Shown here one piece after another: positions 48,015 through 56,336 of a stretch of DNA of 64,000 bases. The stretch is taken from positions 1-64,000 of the forward strand of contig JARRCS010000007.1 of assembly GCA_029981855.1 (NCBI GenBank). Direction: 5' to 3'. Source of the stretch: Halanaerobiales bacterium. GTDB lineage: Bacteria > Bacillota > Halanaerobiia > Halanaerobiales > DTU029. The notes beneath the pieces are model-generated. The model saw only the letters and a program-made list of their open reading frames with translations. It was not told where the DNA came from and did no database searches. Both the position numbers and the translations under genes were made by a program. Numbering within the stretch: position 1 is the first letter of the stretch; each line of letters starts with the position of its first letter.

Positions 48015-49565
48015 TTAATGAATGTTATCTTTTTTTATCACCTTAATACAGGCTTTAACCACGGACTCAGAATATTTTTTACCACTATTTTTAATTATTT
48101 CATCTAGTGCTGCGTCAATACCTAATGAGGGGCGATAGGGGCGGTGTGAGGCCATGGCCTCAATTACATCTGCAACTCCGAGTATTTTTGCTTCCAGAAG
48201 GATTTCATTATCTTTTAAACCTTGAGGATAACCTGAACCGTCTATTCTTTCATGGTGTTGTAAGATCGCCTCTGCTACCGGAAAGTCAAAAATAATATTC
48301 TTTACAACATTATAACCATCCAATGGATGTTCTTTAACCAACTCAAACTCTTTAAAAGAAAGCCTACCGGGTTTATTTAATATCTCTGCAGGAATTTTTA
48401 CCTTACCAATATCATGTAATAAACCCGCAATTCTTAACCCATCAAGCTGATCTTGAGATAGCCCCATACATCTCCCAATAGCACAAGCTAGCTCTGCTAC
48501 CCTTTCCTGATGTCTTGCAGTATAGGGATCACTCATACTTACAACTGAAACCAAAGTATAAATAACTGAGTCAATAATTCTTTTTTGTTTTTCATAACTC
48601 TCTTTTAACTTTTCCCTATCGGCCAAACGGTCCCAGTAGACTGTTAACATCTCTCCTACAAGTTTAAGAACCTTGATATCTTCCTTTAACCAGTTTCTAT
48701 TTTTCCTTTTGGTTTCATCAAAGCCAATAAACCCTTTTAAATTCTTCCCTGTAGAGAATACTGGAATAATTAAAAATGATTTAATATTTTGTTCCTGTAA
48801 AATTATTCTCTCATTTTTTCCCGCAGGTGGTATTTCATCTAAATCAGTAACAACTAGACTTTCTTCATTTATTAATTTATCCATCCACCAGGGGAAATCT
48901 TTTATCGGTAATTCCTGTAATTTATCTATTTGCTTTTCAACCCCCGGGGCACACCATTTATAGGTATTGGTCATAGTTTCTTTTTTGTTATCAATTTCAA
49001 AGATATAACTTCTATCAACATCTAGAGCACTCCCCAGGATGGAGAGAACCTGATTGAGGTCAACATTTTCCTGGGAAATAAATATATTTGATACCCTTAA
49101 AATTGCCTCTTCAACCATTAATCTCCTATCTAAACGTTCTTCCAGACGGAGTTTATCATCAATATTCTCAACCTGGATAAAATAAAAGGAGTCCCCCCTA
49201 TTATTCCTTATCAGAGATATTGTAACATTACACCAGACCGGGTAACCTTTTTTATGTAAATACCTTTTAAGAAAAGACATTCTCTCAGTTTCGTCATTCT
49301 GTAATTGCTTAAACCTCTTAAGCATATCCGGCCTATCTTCCGGATGGGTTAAATCAAGTTCATTTAACCCTATCAATTGATTTAAACTGTATCCTGTAAA
49401 CTGGCAAAAGGTTTCATTTGCTAGTAGATAATCCCCTGTATGTCCGGTAATCACCATACCGATACAGGCCTCCTTAAAAGATTTTTTTAACAAAATATCC
49501 TTTTGATTACCAATAATATGCCTTGCCTTTTTTGTAATATCTGCCTCAACAATCTTATCAAACAT
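48015..49565 (-). CDS. PAS-GAF-HD-GYP protein (c-di-GMP phosphodiesterase)
   Basis: A 516-residue protein: PAS domain (about 25-145, FCQFTGYSLNQLIGLNELDLTHPEDR), GAF-like domain (about 160-310, DVDRSYIFEID) and a complete HD-GYP domain (about 335-510): HQERVAELACAIGR, GLLHDIGKVKIP, HHERIDGSGYPQGL, VADVIEAMASHRPYRP. HD-GYP enzymes hydrolyse c-di-GMP. SD GAGGTGG precedes the ATG. It lies downstream of a c-di-GMP riboswitch and a broken DUF342 gene in one orientation, so its expression likely responds to its own substrate. Confidence 0.93.
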   Translation of the reverse strand: MFDKIVEADITKKARHIIGNQKDILLKKSFKEACIGMVITGHTGDYLLANETFCQFTGYSLNQLIGLNELDLTHPEDRPDMLKRFKQLQNDETERMSFLKRYLHKKGYPVWCNVTISLIRNNRGDSFYFIQVENIDDKLRLEERLDRRLMVEEAILRVSNIFISQENVDLNQVLSILGSALDVDRSYIFEIDNKKETMTNTYKWCAPGVEKQIDKLQELPIKDFPWWMDKLINEESLVVTDLDEIPPAGKNERIILQEQNIKSFLIIPVFSTGKNLKGFIGFDETKRKNRNWLKEDIKVLKLVGEMLTVYWDRLADREKLKESYEKQKRIIDSVIYTLVSVVSMSDPYTARHQERVAELACAIGRCMGLSQDQLDGLRIAGLLHDIGKVKIPAEILNKPGRLSFKEFELVKEHPLDGYNVVKNIIFDFPVAEAILQHHERIDGSGYPQGLKDNEILLEAKILGVADVIEAMASHRPYRPSLGIDAALDEIIKNSGKKYSESVVKACIKVIKKDNIH

Positions 49566-49639
49566 CTACAACCACCTCTTTAGAAACTAAATTGGATTAA
49601 CTAATTTTCCTATAATTGCTTTAAAACCTCTTCATTGTA

Positions 49640-50879
49640 TCAAAATAATGATAAACCACCATTGTCGGCAAGATGTGCAGATATATTCTTTTTTTCAACA
49701 TTAAATTTATAACTTTGATCTCCTATTCTAATCAGAACATTTGGATAGACCTTTTGAGCTCTAATCTGACCATCTTTCGGTACCGCGACCTCAACAAGAC
49801 TGCCGCCAGGACTACCTAGTTCCTTTACAAAAACATTTTTAGCTATAACCTTACCGCCTCTAAATACACCTGGTTCACCGGTTAGTTTAACCTTACCTCC
49901 GGCCATTAAAGTAGAATTAAATACCCCTTCTCTGGTAACCAGAATATCTCCACTGGATTTAACAGTACTAGACTGAATATATCTTGCCTGTATTATTGCC
50001 TGATTTAAATCAATTTCTTTTATGGTATCGTAGACCATACTTATTTGCTGTTTCAGCCCCACTAATTCTTTTATATCATTGATATTAGATAACCCCTTTT
50101 CATTAATTTTTTCCCTTAGGTCAGTTATTACTTCCTGTAATTCTTTGATAACCTTCTCCTGTTCAACTCCTACCCCTAAGTTACTAAGCTTATTGATAAG
50201 TTCAGTTATATTATGATATTTTGTATCTATTAAAAACTGGATTAAGGCTCTAACCCCATATTTTTTTAGAGCCTTTGTTTTAAAGCCTGTATGATATTTA
50301 AGTTGGAGTGTAGCTTCTCTCATTTCCTCAAGTAGAGACATTATCTGATAAAGATATGAGAGACAGTTTTTATAATAAACTGATAAACTGCCTGCTATTA
50401 CAGTGCTTCCTACAATATTATTCCGAATAAAAATACCCTCATCAGACTCCAGCAGAGCATGATAAACACTTCCACCGACCTTAATAATTCCGGTTGCTTT
50501 TACTTTAAAGTTTTCCTTAACACTGCCGGAAATAAATACATCTCCGAAAAAATCAATATTACCTTCTTTTAAGTCAACATCTCCCTTGACAAAATAAACT
50601 TGATTTACCAGGAGTTTCCCATTCCTTATAACAGGTCTACCGGAACGGGTGGCAGATCATTTTTCTGATTTATTAATTTACCTTCATTCTTTCTTCCGCC
50701 GCTTTCATCCTGATTTTTACTTTAGCCATTCTACGCCCCAGCCCTAAAAACCCTCTTTTACCCCTATCAAGAACAATAATATCCGCATTCTCCTTGTTCA
50801 CTCCTAAAATCGCAATACCTTCCTTTATTGCCGTTTCAACATTTCTGTCTTTAATAATAATCTCTCTGGGTTGCTCCAA
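49640..50879 (-). pseudogene. Broken Jag_N-DUF342 (FapA-like) gene
   Basis: The first frame (50879-50673) encodes a Jag N-terminal domain (EIIIKDRNVETAIKEGIAIL and KRGFLGLGRR), then stops. A different frame, open from 50656 to 49640 without a start codon at its beginning, encodes the DUF342 beta-helix (GDVDLKEGNIDFFGDVFISG, KVGGSVYHALLES, GSTVIAGSLSVYY) followed by a coiled coil and VFRGGKVIAKNVFVKELGSP. In relatives these are one Jag_N-FapA protein with a further domain between them. Here that middle domain is missing and the frames differ, so a deletion plus frameshift is inferred. A shorter product from an internal ATG (50341) would begin within the beta-helix and looks non-native. Confidence 0.75.
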
Positions 50880-50944
50880 GATCCTTACCCCCCTTCTTTA
50901 TTTATTTTTCCGATTTTATGTTTATCCCGCCTTTTTCCATCCTT

Positions 50945-50986
50945 AAAAATAAAACCCTATTCCTCCTTAAAATTTCAGGAATAAGG
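50945..50986 (-). terminator. Riboswitch-controlled terminator
   Basis: Minus strand CCTTATTCC (50986-50978) pairs with GGAATAGGG (50963-50955), followed by TTTTATTTTT. The upstream AATAAGG (51004-50998) can pair with CCTTATT (50986-50980) instead and break the terminator. Confidence 0.85.
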
Positions 50987-51007
50987 TCTGGTTCCACCCT
51001 TATTTCC

Positions 51008-51092
51008 TTCGGCAGGCTGACAGTCATAGTATTAAACCTTAGACTCATGCCTTTGCGCCCTTACCTTTCAGTAAGTTTGCCTTTTCGAGGAA
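51008..51092 (-). ncRNA. Cyclic di-GMP-I riboswitch (GEMM-I)
   Basis: Minus strand, in order: AAGGCAAAC, TTACTGAAAGGTAAGG (the GNRA-like loop with GAAA), GCGCAAAGGC, ATGAGTCTAAGG, and ATGACTGTCAGCCTGCCG. This order and spacing are those of the GEMM-I aptamer, with the conserved GCAAAC, GAAA and GCAAAG elements. A terminator with a competing antiterminator helix follows directly, then the broken Jag_N-DUF342 gene and the HD-GYP gene. The alternative pairings suggest transcriptional control; the direction (on or off) is not decided by reading alone. Confidence 0.9.
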
Positions 51093-51149
51093 TTATATGA
51101 TAGTATTTAAATTACAAAATAATAAATTATATAATATTTTTTACCAAAG

Positions 51150-51196
51150 AAAAAAGCCGATACCTTATCATATCAAAGAAATAAGGTATTGGCTCC
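51150..51196 (-). terminator. Terminator of the XRE-DUF2294 gene
   Basis: Minus strand AGCCAATACCTTAT ... ATAAGGTATCGGCT then TTTTTT; a 14-bp stem with one mismatch. Confidence 0.9.
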
Positions 51197-51334
51197 CAGC
51201 TTTTGATTAAAAAACTCGCTGTTCTTCCAATAAATTATTTATTTATTTTTATAAAAAAGTCTTTAATAGGACTGAGTTCCTTTTTTATTAATATTATTCT
51301 ACAAAAATCACTAAAATCCTTCTTATTTTACAGA

Positions 51335-51922
51335 TTATTTTAATAGATTATCTTTAAAAATAATAGTCGTTAACATCTCCGGACTGGTTATTTTTCCATC
51401 AAAATATATTTCCTTTACTGTACTACCTACCGTTTCATTTAGAATATTAATTAAAGATTCCTTACAATTTTCAAAAATAACCTCTAACAGATTCTTATAT
51501 ACTTCTTTTCCTTTTTCACTTTTTAATAAATGGTCTAATAAAGGGCTGGTATACTGTTGGCATCTTATAACTACTATATCTTCAAAAACTCTTGTTTTTA
51601 ATGATTTAGGTCCATGCCCTACTACCTTTTTATAAAATTTACCAATTGCTCGATTAATATTTTCTTCCATTTCCCTTCTCTTCAAAAGATTCTCTTGATC
51701 TATCTTTTCAGCTGGGCTTATTTCAGTACTTAAAAGCTGATCTGGTAATACATCTAAAGCCTCAGCTATTTTTTTTAAACTACGTATAGTCGGGCTTTTC
51801 TGTCCGCTTTCAATATCACTCAAAAAAGACTGGGATAAACCGGCCTTTTGGGCTAAAGCAACCTGACTGAGAGATTTTATTTTCCTCAACTTTTTTATCA
51901 TTTTGCCGAGCTGTTGACCCAT
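51335..51922 (-). CDS. XRE-type HTH regulator fused to a DUF2294 (MpsC-like) domain
   Basis: About 195 residues. Residues 1-70 are an HTH_3 domain (IKKLRKIKSLSQVALAQKAG, LSQSFLSDIESGQKSPT); the rest matches the DUF2294/MpsC pattern: REMEENINRAIGKFYKKVVG, HGPKSLKTRVFEDIVVIRCQ, SPLLDHLLKSEKGKE and a final ITSPEMLTTIIF. The domain usually stands alone and has been linked to sodium or bicarbonate-related membrane systems in some Firmicutes. A fusion to HTH suggests it senses a ligand. ATG (51922) follows AAAGGTGGAG. It diverges from a second XRE gene. Confidence 0.75.
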   Translation of the reverse strand: MGQQLGKMIKKLRKIKSLSQVALAQKAGLSQSFLSDIESGQKSPTIRSLKKIAEALDVLPDQLLSTEISPAEKIDQENLLKRREMEENINRAIGKFYKKVVGHGPKSLKTRVFEDIVVIRCQQYTSPLLDHLLKSEKGKEVYKNLLEVIFENCKESLINILNETVGSTVKEIYFDGKITSPEMLTTIIFKDNLLK

Positions 51923-52133
51923 TTTCTCCACCTTTAATAATGATATTATAAATGATATTATATATTTATAGTGATATATATTCAATCTCTTTAGAGATAT
52001 CTCTAATATATTTAATTTTTTTATTTATTATATGTATTATAATGTATTATGTATTAGTAACTTTATAAATAAACATGATATAATTATCACTATAGAGATA
52101 GACCTTTTATCCATATCAAGGAGGTATACATTT
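51923..52133. promoter_or_regulatory. Divergent regulator intergenic region with candidate operators
   Basis: AT-rich DNA between two divergent XRE genes. Repeated motifs: AATGATATTATAAATGATAT (51939-51958), TAGTGATATATATTC, CTCTTTAGAGATATCTCTAA and ATCACTATAGAGATAG. The half-site TAGTGAT/ATCACTA occurs near both genes and could be bound by both regulators. A TATAAT lies near 52079 for the rightward gene. Confidence 0.45.
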
Positions 52134-52451
52134 ATGGATATAGGTGAACGTTTAAAAAAACTTAGAAATAAGAGGGGTTTTAGTCAATATCAATTATCAA
52201 ATAGGGCAGGAGTTAGTCAATCTTTCCTTAGTTCCATAGAGGCCGGTAAAAAGTCCCCTACTGTAAATACTCTAGAAAAAATATGCAGAGGTCTCGGCAT
52301 TAGCCTGGCTGAATTTTTTTCGGATAATTCTTATAACCTCCCGGCTCATCTACAAAAATTACTAAATGAAGTGAGATATCTAACTCCAGAACAGGACAAA
52401 TTATTAACAGAGTTCCTGATTAGTATAAGAAAGAAAAATACGTTTGACTGA
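52134..52451 (+). CDS. Short XRE-family HTH regulator
   Basis: About 105 residues: an N-terminal HTH_3 domain (RLKKLRNKRGFSQYQLSNRA, VSQSFLSSIEAGKKSPT) that is close to that of the divergent XRE-DUF2294 protein, then a helical tail (LPAHLQKLLNEVRYLTPEQD) in the SinR style. Start ATG follows AAGGAGG. It probably regulates itself and the divergent gene; other targets unknown. Confidence 0.85.
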   Translation: MDIGERLKKLRNKRGFSQYQLSNRAGVSQSFLSSIEAGKKSPTVNTLEKICRGLGISLAEFFSDNSYNLPAHLQKLLNEVRYLTPEQDKLLTEFLISIRKKNTFD

Positions 52452-53193
52452 AACCACCCTCTTTTAAAAAAACCTATAACTTCAAAAAGCTATAGGTAAT
52501 CAATTTAGCATTCACTTAATAGTGACAGCCTGGTAATCATAGAACAACTATAATAAAAATAAATATTTTAGGCGAATCTTTCTTTACCTAATATATTAGA
52601 GAAATAGTCAGAAACTCCTCTTTTTTTATTGAGAAATAGTCTTTTGAGCTAATATTGTGAAATATTTGTTGGTAAATATAGGGCTATCATACATAAAACA
52701 ACCGGCAGGAAAACCTACCGGAAAACCTGCCGAATTTTTTATATATATGGATTTTTCACTATATATCTCCACTATACGCTAGATTGCTCCACTGATCTGG
52801 GCCTCCTCAAATGTAGCCCTTAATAAAGACTAACTGTGGAAAACTTGTTAATAACCTGTGGATAAATAAATATTTATGGCAGCCATTCTTTTAAAATATA
52901 CTGACGATGAATAAACATTATCAATCAAGATACCTTTACCAAATGTTAAACCGCAAATTACCCCACTTCAAAACTTAACTTTTCAGTCAAATTATTTCCC
53001 TCTATTTGATCATAGTAAAATAATTTAACCTACTATTTTTACCTTGCAATTCTAATAATTCTATAATTCTATAAGGGCAAACAGAATTCCCTTTAATGCA
53101 TAATAACAATCTAAATGGAAATTATAATTTTATATTCAAAACAGGGTGCAGAACCTGTACTTCAATAACAAATCCCAGGAGGAATAATAAAAA
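52452..53193. other. AT-rich spacer with att-like repeat and DnaA-like boxes
   Basis: No gene recognised over some 740 bp. It holds an 11-bp direct repeat (GAGAAATAGTC near 52602 and 52631), the right direct-repeat copy at 52681, a following hairpin CGGCAGG...CCTGCCG with a T-run, and two DnaA-like boxes, TGTGGAAAA (52835-52843) and TGTGGATAA (52857-52865). Confidence 0.5.
52681..52708 (+). repeat. Direct repeat, right copy (candidate att site)
   Basis: GGGCTATCATACATAAAACA ACCGGCAG, 27 of 28 bases as in the tRNA-Glu 3' end copy at 47937. A duplicated terminator hairpin follows here too. Confidence 0.65.
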
Positions 53194-53838
53194 ATGAGGA
53201 TACCTGACCATATCGGTATTATCCCCGACGGAAACAGAAGGTGGGCGGCAGCAAGAGACCTGCCCAAAGAAAAGGGCTATGACTGGGGCCTTAAACCCGG
53301 TCTGGAACTTTATAGGTTATGTAAGAAGCTGGGGGTAAAAGAACTTACTTATTACGGGTTTACAATGGATAATACTAAAAGGCCTAATGAACAGACTGAA
53401 GCCTTTACCCAGGCCTGTATTAAGGCAGTCGAAATGTTGTCTAAAGAGGATGCATCCCTAAGGGTAATCGGGAATACCGGTTCTCCCAAGTTTCCAAAAG
53501 AACTTTTAAAATATACCACCAGAAAAACCTTTGGCAAGGGAGGTATCAAGGTAAACTTTTTGGTTAATTATGGCTGGCAGTGGGACCTGCTTAAATTATA
53601 TAAAAGAAAAAGGGTAGGCAAAAGAAGTATTAACGATTATCTTAATTCTAACGATGTGTCCCGGGTTGATTTAATCATCCGTTGGGGCGGTAGAAGAAGG
53701 TTAAGCGGTTTTTTACCTATTCAGTCAGTATACTCTGACTTTTATGTAATTGATGACTACTGGCCTGATTTTAAAGCCGAACACCTCTATGAAGCCCTGC
53801 GCTGGTATGATAAACAGGACATTACTTTAGGAGGATAA
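53194..53838 (+). CDS. Divergent UppS-like cis-prenyltransferase
   Basis: A 214-residue protein with the family start IPDHIGIIPDGNRRWA (Asp of the first motif kept) and the end DLIIRWGGRRRLSG...VYSDFYVIDDYWPDF. In canonical UppS the end reads RTxGExRLSN and AYxE; here Glu198 (E. coli count) is Arg and Glu213 is Asp, both near the Mg2+/IPP site. It is also shorter than UppS. So it may make shorter or different prenyl products. ATG has AGGAGGAATA upstream. It faces the GGDEF-EAL gene, ending 0 bp from it. Confidence 0.8.
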   Translation: MRIPDHIGIIPDGNRRWAAARDLPKEKGYDWGLKPGLELYRLCKKLGVKELTYYGFTMDNTKRPNEQTEAFTQACIKAVEMLSKEDASLRVIGNTGSPKFPKELLKYTTRKTFGKGGIKVNFLVNYGWQWDLLKLYKRKRVGKRSINDYLNSNDVSRVDLIIRWGGRRRLSGFLPIQSVYSDFYVIDDYWPDFKAEHLYEALRWYDKQDITLGG

Positions 53839-55932
53839 TCAATAGGGCTTTTCCCGGCTAACATCCCGCATCAGTATTTTTTCAAATGCCTCGGCGGGTA
53901 ATGGTTTGCTGAATAGATATCCCTGTATCCCATCACACTGTTGTTGTTTTAAAAAGGCGAGCTGTTCTTGTGTCTCCACCCCTTCGGCAATCACCTTGAA
54001 TTTCAGGCTGTGTGCCATGGCAATAATGGCGATGACAATCGCCTTATTATTCGGATCGATGGTGAGATCACGTACAAAGGACTGGTCAATTTTCAGGGTA
54101 TCTAGTGGGAAGTGTTTCAGATAACTGAGTGAGGAATAACCCGTTCCAAAATCATCTATCGATATATGTATCCCCATCTCTTCCAGGTGACGCAGCATCA
54201 CAATGGTAAAATCGGCATTTTGCATGGCAATGCTCTCGGTGATTTCCAATTCCAGGTAATGGGGCTCAAGCCCCGTTTCTTTTAGTACCCGGGTGACCGT
54301 TTCGACCAGATTTTGTTGCTGGAACTGACGCGCCGAAAGGTTTACTGCCACATGAACAGGCGGATAACCTGCTTCTTGCCAGGCTTTGTTCTGTGCACAG
54401 GCAGTACGCAGTACCCATTCGCCAATCGGTATGATAAGTCCGGTTTCTTCCGCCAGTGGGATAAACTCCGCCGGAGAGAGTAGCCCCCACTCAGGGTGCT
54501 GCCAGCGTATCAGGGCTTCCATGCCGATAATTTTTCCAGTGCTGATACTCACCTGAGGCTGGTAATAAACCACGAATTCCTCACGCTCCAGTGCATAGCG
54601 CAGACTATTTTCCAGGACCAGCCGTTCAGAGGCTTTAACATTCATCATCGGATCGTAAAGCTGATAGTTGTTCCCGCCCTGTTCCTTGGCACGGTACATA
54701 GCAATATCGGCGTTCTTCAGCAGGGTTTCAGCGTCTTCGCCATCGTTGGGGTAGAAGACAATCCCGATGCTGCTAGTGATATAGAATTCGTGACCACCAA
54801 TCATCAATGGCTGTTTGAAGGCCTCAAGGATTTTTTTGGCAATTTTGGTCGCATTTTCTGCCTGGGCGATTTCCGGTAATAACAGTATGAATTCATCGCC
54901 CCCCATGCGGGCAACGGTGTCGTCTTCACGCACAAGGTCTGTCAGTCGTTCGGCAACACCTTGCAGTAACTGGTCTCCTACGTTGTACCCTTGTGTATCA
55001 TTAATGTTTTTAAATCGATCCAGGTCAAGAAATAATACAGCCAGCTTCTGCCGATTGCGGTATGCATGAGCCAGTGCCTGGGTGAAACGGTCATTGAACA
55101 ACATTCGGTTAGGCAAACCAGTTAGAGCATCATGATAAACCTGCTGCCAGAGCATCTCCTCCGCCTGCTTGCGCTCGGTAATATCTTCCAAAGTCTCTAT
55201 TGCTCCAATGACCTCCCCCCTGGTATTTCGGAGCGGTGCGGCCGTAAAATGCAGCCATCGACCGTTTTCTCCAACCTCGGGGAAGAAATCTTCCCCCTCA
55301 TAGGCCCCTTGTACAAAGGACGACTTTCGGCACTTGCCCTGATAATATCTGTTTATTACCTCTTCAGATGCGCCATCAACGATAAGGTCTCCCAGGGTGG
55401 GCTTCTCCTTTGAATAGAAAGGCATCCACTGTTTTCTTTCTCCGATCATCTCCGCTGCAGAAAAACCGGTTAAAGCCTCACAGGCATTATTGAAATGGGT
55501 AATAATGTGGTCTTTATTAATCACAAAGGTCGGTATAGAAATCCCTGCGATAATATCTGCAAGCTTCTTTTCGTAATACAGATTATTTTCCCTGAGTGTG
55601 CCAATGACCCAGGCAATTCCCATAAACACTATAACACGTAAAAGGTCTTCTACAAGGAAAACAGATGAATCCACCAAAGCATAAGGAGCCATCAAACACG
55701 CCCCGAGGAAGAGGGCTATCCAGATACTCTGCCTCCCCCAGAAGAACCCTGCTAAAGCAATGGGTATGTAGAAAAAATGGGTAAATGCAGTATGAATCCT
55801 CCGTATGAAGACAAAATAGTAAACCATCCACATGCAAAATAAAATAAGCAAACTTAAAATGCTCACTTTTAAGGAAACTTTATTAGAGAAACGCCGTCCG
55901 TCTTTCTTTGAGCTATTTCCCCTTAGATACAT
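53839..55932 (-). CDS. Membrane PAS-GGDEF-EAL protein (c-di-GMP turnover)
   Basis: About 697 residues: four to five membrane helices (about 25-115), a PAS domain (about 130-265, ACEALTGFSAAEMIG), GGDEF domain with RMGGDEFILLL, and EAL domain with MEALIRWQHPEWG, LEITESIA, DDFGTGYSS, TLKIDQSF and AEGVET. Both active sites look intact, so it could make or degrade c-di-GMP. ATG (55932) follows AAGGGGG. Codons in the C-terminal half (CGC, CTG, GCG-rich) look more like Proteobacteria than the neighbours. It may be acquired. Confidence 0.92.
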   Translation of the reverse strand: MYLRGNSSKKDGRRFSNKVSLKVSILSLLILFCMWMVYYFVFIRRIHTAFTHFFYIPIALAGFFWGRQSIWIALFLGACLMAPYALVDSSVFLVEDLLRVIVFMGIAWVIGTLRENNLYYEKKLADIIAGISIPTFVINKDHIITHFNNACEALTGFSAAEMIGERKQWMPFYSKEKPTLGDLIVDGASEEVINRYYQGKCRKSSFVQGAYEGEDFFPEVGENGRWLHFTAAPLRNTRGEVIGAIETLEDITERKQAEEMLWQQVYHDALTGLPNRMLFNDRFTQALAHAYRNRQKLAVLFLDLDRFKNINDTQGYNVGDQLLQGVAERLTDLVREDDTVARMGGDEFILLLPEIAQAENATKIAKKILEAFKQPLMIGGHEFYITSSIGIVFYPNDGEDAETLLKNADIAMYRAKEQGGNNYQLYDPMMNVKASERLVLENSLRYALEREEFVVYYQPQVSISTGKIIGMEALIRWQHPEWGLLSPAEFIPLAEETGLIIPIGEWVLRTACAQNKAWQEAGYPPVHVAVNLSARQFQQQNLVETVTRVLKETGLEPHYLELEITESIAMQNADFTIVMLRHLEEMGIHISIDDFGTGYSSLSYLKHFPLDTLKIDQSFVRDLTIDPNNKAIVIAIIAMAHSLKFKVIAEGVETQEQLAFLKQQQCDGIQGYLFSKPLPAEAFEKILMRDVSREKPY

Positions 55933-56159
55933 AGTTACCCCCTTATCTTTCAACGTATTATCAAAAAATCATTTTATATATATTGTCAAATCCCTGTTAT
56001 TTCAAAGATTTTTCAAGAACAACTTATCACCACCCTCTTTTTAGGATGAATTAGTAATATATTCTAAAATATTTAATAACTTTTTACCCAAAAAAGGGTG
56101 GGTGACAAACTTTGAAACAAATTGTTTCTGTCTTACTGTTCGTTACCTCCTCACCAAAA

Positions 56160-56227
56160 ACAAAAAAAAGCAGTTACAGATGGTAACTTCAAAAACAGAA
56201 AGAATCCATCTGTAACTGCTTTTTTTG
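56160..56227. terminator. Strong bidirectional hairpin
   Basis: AAAAAGCAGTTACAGATGG pairs perfectly with CCATCTGTAACTGCTTTTT across a 22-base loop, with T runs on both strands. Confidence 0.85.
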
Positions 56228-56318
56228 CTAAAACGCAATAAATATTAAATAGCAAAGAAGAAATAAAGAAAAAACTCTTCGCATGTATATGTAAAATATT
56301 ACCAAAATAAAGGTGCCA

Positions 56319-56336
56319 CCCCCCCCCCCCCCCCCC
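56319..56336. repeat. Homopolymeric C tract
   Basis: Eighteen C in a row in AT-rich DNA, next to a small GCACGAAC/GTTCGC hairpin. Confidence 0.9.

Noticed and set aside
47870-52708. Prophage between the tRNA-Glu repeats
   Set aside because: No integrase, capsid, terminase or lysis gene; only regulators and signalling genes.
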